Shown here: one piece after another, positions 1-5,824 of the stretch
Numbering within the stretch: the first letter of the stretch is position 1
How the letters are laid out: the number at the start of each line of letters is the position of its first letter
Assembly: GCA_026982255.1 (NCBI GenBank)
Contig: JALSHL010000021.1
Location: 1-6,323, forward strand
Origin: Paracoccaceae bacterium
GTDB lineage: Bacteria > Pseudomonadota > Alphaproteobacteria > Rhodobacterales > Rhodobacteraceae
Length of the DNA: 6,323 bases
Reading direction: 5' to 3'
The notes under the pieces: generated by a model
Seen by the model: the letters and a program-made list of their open reading frames with translations, nothing else
Told to the model about the DNA's origin: nothing
Database searches by the model: none
Translations under genes and position numbers: made by a program

Positions 1-433
1 CGGCCTCGGCCAGCGGGGCGGAGCCGGAGTCGGTGATCTTGTCATAGCCGGCCTTCAGGGCCGCGTCGGCGATCTTGGCGTCGATGTTTTTGGCGGTGCC
101 GGGCATGGCACGCGCGCCCATGGCGTCACAACGGGCGTTTTCCATGGCGTCGTAGATGGCGCGGGCCATCTCGCCCGAGGGGCGGAATTTGCTGCCGGTG
201 GTTTCATTGTGGAACCGCAGGCGCATGGCGTAGGAATCAGCGGTGCCGCGGGCCAGCAGGACCTCTTGCGCGGTCATGCGGCGCGTCACCTGCGGCAGAC
301 GGGCGTTATCCGCGGTCAGGGCCGAAGGGTCGACGCTGAACGAGACGTTCAGTTCCGGCTGGTCCGCGAGGGTGCGGGTCGCCTCGGCCAGCGCCTTTTT
401 GAAGGCGTCGGCGGGGTTTTCTGTTTTGGTCAT
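1..433 (-). CDS. cobT: Cobaltochelatase subunit CobT, N-terminal part (runs off the left edge)
   Basis: CobT partners the AAA+ ATPase CobS. Together with CobN they form the cytoplasmic ATP-dependent chelatase that inserts cobalt into hydrogenobyrinic acid a,c-diamide in aerobic cobalamin synthesis. Translating the minus strand from the ATG at 433-431 gives an open frame of 144 codons to the window edge. It begins MTKTENPADAFKKALAEATR and later contains LPQVTRRM (about residues 47-54), VLLARGTADSYAMRLR (about 59-74) and ARAMPGTAKNIDAK, which I recognise as the N-terminal region of CobT. The C-terminal part, with the VWA/MIDAS-like domain expected for the family, lies outside the window. The start is supported by an AAAAGG Shine-Dalgarno sequence 7 nt upstream. 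That site lies inside the 3' end of the preceding ORF, whose stop overlaps this start (TAATG), so translational coupling is likely. Its GC content resembles cobS, not the ORF between them. Confidence 0.93.
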   Translation of the reverse strand, partial: MTKTENPADAFKKALAEATRTLADQPELNVSFSVDPSALTADNARLPQVTRRMTAQEVLLARGTADSYAMRLRFHNETTGSKFRPSGEMARAIYDAMENARCDAMGARAMPGTAKNIDAKIADAALKAGYDKITDSGSAPLAEA

Positions 434-990
434 TATTCGACCTTTTCTGCAAATATCATCGCATCATCGGGGCTGATCAACTCTCCGATCAAGCTCCAGC
501 CACTTTTGTATTTATCCATCCAGCCACGAACGTAAGGTGTGGTTTCAGGAGCGCAAATCCGCGAATAATCCGGTATTAACCGCCTTACATTGTTCTGTTT
601 TCGAACGTGACCATTCTTTCCGGGGTTTCGTAGCCAAGTTGCATGTGTAGATCGTATTACCTTGGCAACAACCGCACTCGGTATAATGAATACATCAGGA
701 ATGTGATCCAAAACATCGCCAGCATCTGCAAAATCCACAAAACAGTATAGCAGGCGATCATCTACAATACTTTCGTGCTTCGGCCTCATATGCCAACCGC
801 CGTCGCTACCCTTGCCGGATCGAGACTTCACTTGGAGGCCAAGAAGCTTCGTGCCATTCAAATCTGACAGCAATATATCTATATTCGGAGCACCTTCGGG
901 GGCCAGAGCAGCAATGTACCCTTGTCGCAACAATGCGCTCATCACAAAGTGCTCTCCGGCAGCACCTATCAATTTGGATGAGGCTACCAT
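433..990 (-). CDS. Unrecognised 185-aa protein with PD-(D/E)XK nuclease-like signature, between cobS and cobT
   Basis: I cannot name this gene. The N-terminal third reads like the core of a PD-(D/E)XK fold: a helix with GAAGEHFVMSALLRQGY (Glu13), then PNIDILLSD (Asp38), then GLQVKSR (Gln53-Val-Lys55). E...D...QxK is a known variant of this nuclease motif; TnsA, for example, uses QxK. Downstream are a GGWHMRPKHE stretch (about 64-73), hydrophobic strands YCFVDF and DVFIIPSAVVAKVI (about 82-112), and a Trp/Tyr-rich C-terminus. I recall similar proteins of 170-190 aa in many bacteria with no assigned function. There is no signal peptide or membrane segment. The ATG lies 3 nt after the cobS stop (TAG-AAT-ATG) with no clear Shine-Dalgarno sequence, so translation may depend on ribosomes leaving cobS. 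Its stop overlaps the cobT start. GC is about 48-49% (positions 481-960), well below its neighbours, which suggests horizontal gain. Nuclease activity is inferred; a DNA-binding or inactive relative is possible. Confidence 0.85.
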   Translation of the reverse strand: MVASSKLIGAAGEHFVMSALLRQGYIAALAPEGAPNIDILLSDLNGTKLLGLQVKSRSGKGSDGGWHMRPKHESIVDDRLLYCFVDFADAGDVLDHIPDVFIIPSAVVAKVIRSTHATWLRNPGKNGHVRKQNNVRRLIPDYSRICAPETTPYVRGWMDKYKSGWSLIGELISPDDAMIFAEKVE

Positions 991-993
991 ATT

Positions 994-1965
994 CTAGCCA
1001 AGGCTCAACGAAACCGCGCTTTCGGGCAGTTCCTCGTCAAAGCAGCGCTGGTAGAATTCGGCAACCGTCTGGCGTTCCAGCTCGTCGCATTTGTTCAGGA
1101 AGGTCAGGCGGAAGGCGAAACCGACGTCGCGGAAAATCTCGGCGTTCTGTGCCCATGTGATCACGGTGCGCGGCGACATGACGGTGGAGATATCGCCGTT
1201 CATGAAGGCCGTGCGCGTCAGGTCGGCCACGGTGACCATATGGGCGATGATCTTGCGCCCTTCCTCGGTGTTGTAGTGCGGGGCCTTGCCCAGAACGATG
1301 GCGCTTTCGGCGTCGTGCGACAGGTAGTTCAGGGTCGCCACGATCGACCAGCGGTCCATCTGCGCCTGGTTGATCTGCTGCACGCCGTGGTAAAGGCCGG
1401 TGGTGTCGCCGAGACCGACGGTGTTGGCGGTAGCAAACAGGCGGAAATACGGGTGCGGGGTGATGATCTCGTTCTGGTCCAGAAGGGTCAGCTTGCCGCC
1501 CTCCTCCAGCACGCGCTGGATGACGAACATCACGTCGGGGCGGCCGGCGTCGTATTCGTCAAAGACGATGGCGCAGGGGTTGCGCAGCGCCCAGGGGAGG
1601 ATCCCCTCCTGGAATTCGGTGACCTGCACACCGTCGCGCAGCTTGATCGCGTCCTTGCCGATCAGGTCGATGCGCGAGATGTGGCTGTCGAGGTTGACGC
1701 GCACGGTTGGCCAGTTCAGGCGAGCGGCGACCTGTTCGATATGGGTCGATTTGCCCGTGCCGTGGTAGCCCTGGATCATCACGCGGCGGTTGTTGCGGAA
1801 ACCGGCGAGGATGGCGAGCGTGGTCTCGGGGTCGAATTTATACATCGGGTCGATGTCGGGCACACGGTCGGTGCGTTCCTCGAATCCTTTGACAACCATG
1901 TCGGAGTCAAAGCCGAATACATCGCGCACGATGATATCCTCGGTCGGTTTTGCTGAGTTTGTCAT
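994..1965 (-). CDS. cobS: Cobaltochelatase AAA+ ATPase subunit CobS
   Basis: CobS is the ATP-hydrolysing subunit of the CobNST chelatase. It assembles with CobT into a ring complex that drives cobalt insertion by CobN in late aerobic cobalamin synthesis. At 323 aa it has normal family length. Visible motifs are Walker A GYHGTGKST (residues 66-74), Walker B CAIVFDEYD (131-139, with Asp136-Glu137), a sensor-1-like FATANT (177-182) and QMDRW with a likely arginine finger (Arg205). The N-terminus (DVFGFDSDMVVKGFEERTD) and the C-terminal ELPESAVSLSLG look like a complete CobS, so the low-GC ORF downstream did not truncate it. The ATG at 1965 has a modest GGA 7 nt upstream. The gene follows the J-domain gene after 117 bp and precedes the inserted ORF by 3 nt, so cobS, ORF and cobT are probably cotranscribed. 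Confidence 0.97.
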   Translation of the reverse strand: MTNSAKPTEDIIVRDVFGFDSDMVVKGFEERTDRVPDIDPMYKFDPETTLAILAGFRNNRRVMIQGYHGTGKSTHIEQVAARLNWPTVRVNLDSHISRIDLIGKDAIKLRDGVQVTEFQEGILPWALRNPCAIVFDEYDAGRPDVMFVIQRVLEEGGKLTLLDQNEIITPHPYFRLFATANTVGLGDTTGLYHGVQQINQAQMDRWSIVATLNYLSHDAESAIVLGKAPHYNTEEGRKIIAHMVTVADLTRTAFMNGDISTVMSPRTVITWAQNAEIFRDVGFAFRLTFLNKCDELERQTVAEFYQRCFDEELPESAVSLSLG

Positions 1966-2082
1966 ATTGTTTTCCGTCGTAATCGGGCGCCGTTTCGCGC
2001 CGGCGCGTTTCCTCCCGTTTTGGGGTATTCGCGGGGGGCTTGCAAGGGGGGCAATTGTCGCCGGACGCGGCGTCTGGTGTCC
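1966..2082 (-). promoter_or_regulatory. 117-bp leader between the J-domain gene and cobS
   Basis: This non-coding stretch must hold the cobS start signals if cobS is not simply read through from the J-domain gene. I see no convincing -35/-10 pair. Just after the J-domain stop is a weak hairpin at 2061-2077 (7-bp stem with one mismatch, 3-nt loop) with no T tract after it, so it is a poor terminator candidate. Closer to cobS is a GC-rich palindromic area (1986-2007). Between them the plus strand has three G runs (2022-2025, 2033-2038, 2046-2051). It is too short for a cobalamin riboswitch and shows no recognisable B12-box. Confidence 0.4.
1996..2007. repeat. 12-bp perfect palindrome CGCGCCGGCGCG upstream of cobS
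   Basis: The 12 bases are identical on both strands. The left arm can also pair with the preceding GGGCGCCG segment (GCGCCG at 1987-1992 with CGGCGC at 2001-2006, 8-nt loop), so alternative hairpins are possible in the cobS leader about 30-40 nt before the start codon. No T run follows. It could be a regulator site or a chance product of high GC; the sequence alone does not decide. Confidence 0.4.
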
Positions 2083-2742
2083 CTAATCGCGGAAAGAGCG
2101 GCTGCCCTTGACCTGCTCCCAGGCCCAGACGACCTCGGCCAGGCGTTCCTCGTCGGCGCGGCTGCCGCCGTTGAGGTCGGGGTGCAGGACCTTGACCAGC
2201 GATTTGTAGACCTTGCGGATTTCCGTTTTGGTCATGGTGTCGCCGGCGCCGAGGATCTCGATCGCCTTGCGTTCGGTCGGCGGCAGGCGGCGCTGGCGGG
2301 TGCCGGTCGGCTCGGCGGGATTGAGGGTACCGTTTTCGCCCAGGACCTCGTAAGGGTCATCGAAACCGAAGCGTTTGAAGGCCTGCCCCTCGGGGTGGGA
2401 GGCCGTGGCACTTTTCTGTTTGCTCGGGTCGCCGAAGGGTTTGGTTTTGCGGTTCCAGACCTTGTCGGATTCGATCTGTTCCTCGAATTCGGCTTCGGAA
2501 TGGTGTTCGAAGAAGTTCCAGTTTCGGTTATACTCGCGGATGTGTTCCTGACAGAACCAGACGAAATCCTCCAGTTGGTCGGGGCTGCGCGGGGCACGGA
2601 ATTTGCCGGCTTTTTCGCAGTTTTTATGTTCGCACTGGCGCGAGGATGTCTCGATTGCGCCGGACATGCCGCGGCGGCGCGACCGGCGTTTCTTGTCCGC
2701 GGAAACCGATATGTCGAAACTAAATGGCGAGCGCCGATTCAT
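2083..2742 (-). CDS. J-domain (DnaJ-like) protein with N-terminal Cys/His cluster
   Basis: J-domain proteins stimulate the ATPase of an Hsp70 (DnaK) partner and direct it to clients. The C-terminal part (about residues 157-213) has a J domain: KAIEILG, then TKTEIRKVYKSLVKVLHPDL with the diagnostic HPD tripeptide at 187-189, then a final helix ending WAWEQVK. It lacks the Gly/Phe and DnaK-type zinc regions of true DnaJ. The N-terminal half has a basic stretch (KKRRSRRRG, 17-25) and a possible metal site, Cys37-x-His39-x2-Cys42 with Cys64-x2-His67. I recall this layout as an alphaproteobacterial family annotated only as J-domain protein; its client is unknown to me. Length is 219 aa. The ATG at 2742 is supported by AAAGGA 10 nt upstream and by the DKKRRSRRR stretch, which belongs to the family. 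It is divergent from bolA and upstream of cobS. Confidence 0.9.
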   Translation of the reverse strand: MNRRSPFSFDISVSADKKRRSRRRGMSGAIETSSRQCEHKNCEKAGKFRAPRSPDQLEDFVWFCQEHIREYNRNWNFFEHHSEAEFEEQIESDKVWNRKTKPFGDPSKQKSATASHPEGQAFKRFGFDDPYEVLGENGTLNPAEPTGTRQRRLPPTERKAIEILGAGDTMTKTEIRKVYKSLVKVLHPDLNGGSRADEERLAEVVWAWEQVKGSRSFRD

Positions 2743-2837
2743 GGTGGAACGGTCCTTTCAACTTTCCGACTCAGGCGCAACACAATACAGTTTGCGCGGT
2801 GATGTCCAAGACCCGATTGCAACAGGAGCAACAATTT
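2743..2837. promoter_or_regulatory. Divergent promoter region between the J-domain gene and bolA
   Basis: These 95 bp must drive both directions. A candidate for the J-domain gene on the minus strand is TTGGAC (2809-2804), a 16-nt spacer, and TATTGT (2787-2782). A weaker candidate for bolA on the plus strand is TTTCCG (2763-2768), 17 nt, and TACAGT (2786-2791). The two -10 boxes would overlap, so the promoters could interfere with each other. Shine-Dalgarno sequences are seen on both sides: AAAGGA (minus, 2758-2753) and AGGAG (plus, 2824-2828). The box assignments are by eye against sigma-70 consensus and are tentative; the divergent layout is certain. Confidence 0.45.
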
Positions 2838-3101
2838 ATGTCTTACAGCGAGAGAATTAAAGCGAAACTTTCGGAGGCTTTCGATCCGGTGCATCTGGAA
2901 GTGATCGACGAAAGCGAGCAGCACCGTGGCCATGGCGGCTACCGCGAGGGGGGCGAGACCCATTTCAAGGTTGTCATGACTTCGGCCGCGATGAACGGGC
3001 TGAACCGCGTGGCGCGGCAGCGGGCGGTCTATGCGGTGCTGAAGGAGGAACTGGACGAGCGGGTGCATGCGCTGGCGCTGAAGATCGACGGGACCGCGTG
3101 A
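2838..3101 (+). CDS. bolA: BolA family protein
   Basis: BolA proteins pair with monothiol glutaredoxins and share [2Fe-2S] clusters. In bacteria they have been linked to iron-sulfur handling, stress and cell shape. The 87-aa product has normal length. It starts MSYSERIKAKLSEAF, then LEVIDESEQHRGHGGY (loop histidines 29 and 32), THFKVVM (His42), GLNRVARQRAVYAVL (about 54-68), and ends RVHALALKIDG, whose His77 is the family's invariant C-terminal histidine. This start was chosen over in-frame ATGs at 2724 and 2802 because AGGAG lies 9 nt upstream and because BolA homology begins here. The stop overlaps the next gene by 4 bp (GTGA), so bolA and rluA form an operon. No glutaredoxin gene is present in the window. 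Confidence 0.95.
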   Translation: MSYSERIKAKLSEAFDPVHLEVIDESEQHRGHGGYREGGETHFKVVMTSAAMNGLNRVARQRAVYAVLKEELDERVHALALKIDGTA

Positions 3102-3754
3102 AGAACGGTTTCGTCTATGCGCCGACTGCCGATCCGGTGGAGGTGATCCATGCCGACGACGATATTCTGGTTGTGAACAAGCCCGCCGACCTGTTGTCGG
3201 TGCCGGGCAAGGCGCCGGAGCATCGCGACTGTCTGGAGACCCGCCTGCGGGAGGTTTACCCCGATACGTTGCTGGTGCATCGCCTCGATATGGCGACCTC
3301 GGGCGTTATGGTGTTTGCGCGCAACAAGGCGGCGCAGCGGCATCTGGGGATGCAGTTCGAGAAACGGCAGACGCGGAAGGTTTATGTCGCACGGGTCTGG
3401 GGCGATGTGGCGGATGACAGCGGGCTGGTGGATCTGCCGCTGATCGTGGACTGGCCGAACAAGCCGAAACAGAAGGTGTGCTTCGAGGCTGGCAAGCCCT
3501 CGCAAACCCGCTGGGAGGTGATCGCGCGGGACGGGGAAACCACGCGGATGCGGTTGTTTCCGCTGACAGGGCGCACACACCAGTTGCGGGTGCATATGCT
3601 GGCGCTGGGGCATCCGATCCTCGGCGACCGGTTCTATGCGCAAGGCGCGGCCTTCGCAGCGGCAGGGCGGATGTTGCTGCACGCGAAGGAGTTGGCGTTC
3701 CGGCATCCGACGGGCGGGGCGGATGTGGCGTTTTCGTCGGAGGTGCCGTTTTGA
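3098..3754 (+). CDS. rluA: Dual-specificity 23S rRNA/tRNA pseudouridine synthase RluA
   Basis: RluA isomerises uridine to pseudouridine at 23S rRNA U746 and tRNA U32 (E. coli numbering). The 218-aa product matches the length of E. coli RluA (219 aa). It carries DDILVVNKPADLLSVPG (motif I, 21-37), HRLDMATSG (61-69) with catalytic Asp64, the RluA-typical stretch LVDLPLIVDWPNKPKQKVC (110-128), TGRTHQLRVHMLALGHPILG (157-176) and a closing LLHAKEL. The 110-128 stretch favours RluA proper over RluC or RluD, and there is no N-terminal S4 domain, as expected for RluA. The start is a GTG at 3098 that overlaps the bolA stop (GTGA), so translation is probably coupled. It ends 15 bp from the converging DUF4177-like gene; no T-rich terminator is visible in that gap. 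Confidence 0.95.
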   Translation: MKNGFVYAPTADPVEVIHADDDILVVNKPADLLSVPGKAPEHRDCLETRLREVYPDTLLVHRLDMATSGVMVFARNKAAQRHLGMQFEKRQTRKVYVARVWGDVADDSGLVDLPLIVDWPNKPKQKVCFEAGKPSQTRWEVIARDGETTRMRLFPLTGRTHQLRVHMLALGHPILGDRFYAQGAAFAAAGRMLLHAKELAFRHPTGGADVAFSSEVPF

Positions 3755-3769
3755 GCCCGGGCCTACGAT

Positions 3770-4198
3770 CTAGTCACGCGTAGCGGCACCGAGCGGCGGG
3801 GCTTCGCCTTCGGGGGTATCGTTGACGGCAGGTGTGGTCAGCATGGCCGGATCGGCGGCAGGTTCGACGGTTTCGACCGGCGGCTCTACGGCGACGGCCG
3901 GTTCCGCAACGGGCTCCGCCACCGGCTCGACGGTTTCGGCAACGGGGGAACCCTCGGTCACGGCCACGGCGCGGCGGAAGACCAGGACGTTGATGTAGCG
4001 TTCCTGCGTTTTGCCCATTATGCCGGTTTTTTCGTCCACAGGCAGGCTCTCGGCGCGCTGGTATTCCCAGCCGTCGGCGGCCTGCCGGTTCATCAGCTCG
4101 GTCAGGTTGACGGCGTAGCGTTCGTCGGTGCCGCGCACGCCTTTGACCTTGCGGGCCTTGCGCGGGGCGGTGACGACTTTGTATTCGAATGCGGACAT
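3770..4198 (-). CDS. DUF4177-like small protein with Pro/Glu/Val-rich tail
   Basis: Function is unknown. Residues 1-77 (FEYKVVTAPRKAR, then LTELMNRQAADGWEYQRAESLP, then INVLVFRR) have the layout of the DUF4177 family: a short beta strand, a helix ending in GWE, and a final strand. Residues 84-118 form a low-complexity tail of repeated PVAE/VEP units (ETVEPVAEPVAEPAVAVEP), probably disordered and acidic, followed by a Thr/Pro/Gly-rich end. There is no signal peptide or membrane segment. The ATG at 4198 has a clear AAAGGA 6 nt upstream. It lies 34 bp downstream of gatB on the same strand, so cotranscription is likely, but a role in tRNA amidation is not shown by anything in the protein. Confidence 0.85.
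   Translation of the reverse strand: MSAFEYKVVTAPRKARKVKGVRGTDERYAVNLTELMNRQAADGWEYQRAESLPVDEKTGIMGKTQERYINVLVFRRAVAVTEGSPVAETVEPVAEPVAEPAVAVEPPVETVEPAADPAMLTTPAVNDTPEGEAPPLGAATRD
3861..3940. repeat. Imperfect internal DNA repeat in the tail of the DUF4177-like gene
   Basis: The 17-mer at 3861-3877 (GGTTCGACGGTTTCGAC) recurs at 3924-3940 with 15 of 17 bases identical, offset by 63 bp, or 21 codons. Both copies encode the (E/V)TVEP part of the tail. The in-frame spacing fits tail growth by slippage or unequal exchange. Confidence 0.6.
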
Positions 4199-4232
4199 TT
4201 TTGTTCCTTTGCGGCGAATCGGTCGGGGAATA

Positions 4233-5756
4233 TTACCCGATACCGAGTTTTGCGCGAATGATCTCGTTCACAACTTTGGGATTGGCCTTGCCGCCGGTGG
4301 CTTTCATGACCTGACCGACGAACCAGCCGGCCATGCTCGGCTTGTCCTTCGCCGCGGCGACCTTGTCGGGGTTGGCAGCGATCACCTCGTCCACGGCGGC
4401 CTCGATGGCGCCGGTGTCGGTGACCTGTTTCATGCCGCGGGATTCGACGATTTCGGCGGGGTCGCCGCCTTCGGTCCAGACGATCTCGAACAGCTCCTTG
4501 GCGATCTTGCCGGAAATGTCGCCCTTGGCAATCAGGTCGAGGATGGTGCCGAGCTGCTCGGCGGAAATCGGCGAGTCGCCAATGCCGAGGCCCTGTTTGT
4601 TCAGACGACCGAACAGTTCGTTGATCACCCAGTTGGCGGCCTGTTTGCCGTCGCGGCCTTTGGCTACGGCCTCGAAATATTCGGCGTTGGCGACATCGGC
4701 TGTCAGGACGCCGGCGTCGTATTCGGTCATGCCGTATTCGGTGACGAAACGCGCCTTTTTCTCGTCCGGCAGTTCCGGCAGGCTGGCCTTGATTTCGTCA
4801 ACCCATGCCTGTTCCAGTTCCAGCGGCAGCAGGTCGGGGCAGGGGAAATAGCGGTAGTCGTGCGCCTCTTCCTTGGAGCGCATGGATCGGGTCTCGCCCT
4901 TGTTGGGATCGTAGAGGCGGGTTTCCTGATCGACCTCGCCGCCGTCTTCCAGAATGGCGATCTGGCGTTTGGCCTCGAAATCGATGGCCTGCTGGATGAA
5001 GCGCATGGAGTTCATGTTCTTGATCTCGCAACGGGTGCCGAGGTGGCTGAAATCCCCCGTCTCGCGGAATTTCTCGTAGGCGCCGGGCAGGCAGACGGAG
5101 ACGTTGACGTCGGCGCGCAGGCTGCCTTCCTGCATGTTGCCGTCGCAGGTGCCGAGGTAGCGCACGATCTGGCGCAGTTTGCGGACATATTCGGCGGCTT
5201 CCTCGGGGCCGCGGATGTCGGGGCGGCTGACGATCTCCATCAGAGCGATGCCGGTGCGGTTGAGGTCGACGAAAGACATTTCCGGGTCCATGTCATGCAC
5301 GGATTTGCCGGCGTCCTGTTCGATGTGGATGCGTTCGACACGAACCTTGCGCGCCACACCCGGTTCCATGTCCACGAGGATTTCGCCCTCGCCGACGATC
5401 GGGTGGTAGAGTTGCGATATCTGGTAGCCCTGCGGCAGGTCGGGGTAGAAATAGTTCTTGCGGTCGAAACGGGAAAACAGGTTGATCTCGGCCTTCAGGC
5501 CCAGCCCCGTGCGCACCGCCTGTTCGACGCAGTATTCGTTGATCACCGGCAACATGCCCGGCATGGCCGCATCGACGAACGAAACGTTGGAATTGGGTTC
5601 CGCGCCGAATTGTGTGCTGGAGCCGGAGAACAGTTTGGCGTTGGAGGAGATTTGCGCGTGCACCTCCATCCCGATCACCAGTTCCCAGTCGTATTTGGCA
5701 CCGGCGATGGTTTTGGGTTTCGGTTCTGTGTAGGCAAGCTCGGTCATCGGGTTCAT
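4233..5756 (-). CDS. gatB: Asp-tRNA(Asn)/Glu-tRNA(Gln) amidotransferase subunit B
   Basis: GatB is the kinase-like, tRNA-binding subunit of GatCAB. It activates the side chain of misacylated Glu-tRNA(Gln) or Asp-tRNA(Asn), and ammonia from GatA then yields Gln-tRNA or Asn-tRNA. The 507-aa product has full family length. Recognisable blocks are DWELVIGMEVHAQ (23-35), AKLFSGSST (40-48), RKNYFYPDLPQGYQISQ (99-115), FVDLNRTGIALMEIVSRPDI (162-181, GatB signature), MQEGSLRADVNVSV (208-221), CEIKNMNS (243-250) and MRSKEEAHDYRYFPCPDLLP (292-311). The C-terminal GatB/YqeY domain includes QAANWVINEL (372-381) and ends KANPKVVNEIIRAKLG. The start is uncertain by three codons: ATG at 5756 or ATG at 5747, neither with a strong Shine-Dalgarno sequence. 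gatA and gatC are not in the window. It follows pepN and a hairpin, and precedes the DUF4177-like gene. Confidence 0.97.
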   Translation of the reverse strand: MNPMTELAYTEPKPKTIAGAKYDWELVIGMEVHAQISSNAKLFSGSSTQFGAEPNSNVSFVDAAMPGMLPVINEYCVEQAVRTGLGLKAEINLFSRFDRKNYFYPDLPQGYQISQLYHPIVGEGEILVDMEPGVARKVRVERIHIEQDAGKSVHDMDPEMSFVDLNRTGIALMEIVSRPDIRGPEEAAEYVRKLRQIVRYLGTCDGNMQEGSLRADVNVSVCLPGAYEKFRETGDFSHLGTRCEIKNMNSMRFIQQAIDFEAKRQIAILEDGGEVDQETRLYDPNKGETRSMRSKEEAHDYRYFPCPDLLPLELEQAWVDEIKASLPELPDEKKARFVTEYGMTEYDAGVLTADVANAEYFEAVAKGRDGKQAANWVINELFGRLNKQGLGIGDSPISAEQLGTILDLIAKGDISGKIAKELFEIVWTEGGDPAEIVESRGMKQVTDTGAIEAAVDEVIAANPDKVAAAKDKPSMAGWFVGQVMKATGGKANPKVVNEIIRAKLGIG

Positions 5757-5800
5757 CCGCGCGAAAATTTCGGTTCACGGTCTTTTAGGCAACCCCGATG

Positions 5801-5824
5801 CGGGGGGCAAGGGGCTGCCCCCCG
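5801..5824 (-). terminator. Strong GC hairpin between pepN and gatB
   Basis: CGGGGGGCA (5801-5809) pairs perfectly with TGCCCCCCG (5816-5824), a 9-bp stem with a 6-nt loop, beginning 8 nt after the pepN stop. In the minus-strand transcript it is followed by CATCGGGG rather than a U run, so it is not a classical intrinsic terminator. It may stabilise the pepN 3' end, slow the polymerase, or act as a partial terminator ahead of gatB. From memory, similar GGGGGC/GCCCCC elements are common between genes in Rhodobacterales genomes. Confidence 0.55.

Noticed and set aside
1240..1956. A 238-codon plus-strand frame opposite cobS
   Set aside because: It has a composition shadow pattern (Val/Asp/Gly/Ala/His-rich), no motif and no ribosome site, and cobS on the other strand is unmistakable.
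2021..2051. G-quadruplex from the three G runs in the cobS leader
   Set aside because: There are only three separate tracts; a standard four-tract pattern is not met without splitting a run.
1966..2082. Cobalamin riboswitch upstream of cobS
   Set aside because: The gap is 117 bp, shorter than a usual cobalamin riboswitch, and I see no B12-box-like sequence.
2020..2802. A 260-codon plus-strand frame opposite the J-domain gene
   Set aside because: The minus strand carries a protein with an HPD motif and a good ribosome site. The plus frame is repetitive Leu/Val/Gly/Phe with no family signature.
2724..2837. N-terminal extension of BolA from upstream ATGs at 2724 or 2802
   Set aside because: BolA homology starts at the ATG at 2838, which has AGGAG 9 nt upstream. 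The extension would also overlap the J-domain gene start and the shared promoter region.
3029..3706. A 225-codon minus-strand frame opposite rluA
   Set aside because: It is an Arg/His/Pro/Gln-rich shadow of rluA, which has all its catalytic motifs.
3755..3769. GCCCGGGC palindrome in the gap between rluA and the DUF4177-like gene as a bidirectional terminator
   Set aside because: It is only 8 bp with no loop room and no T run on either side.
4837..4845. Cys306 of GatB within YRYFPCPDLLP, where I recall Asp in many GatB proteins
   Set aside because: A single substitution that may be normal in this order. I cannot compare relatives here, and it lies outside any catalytic residue I can name.
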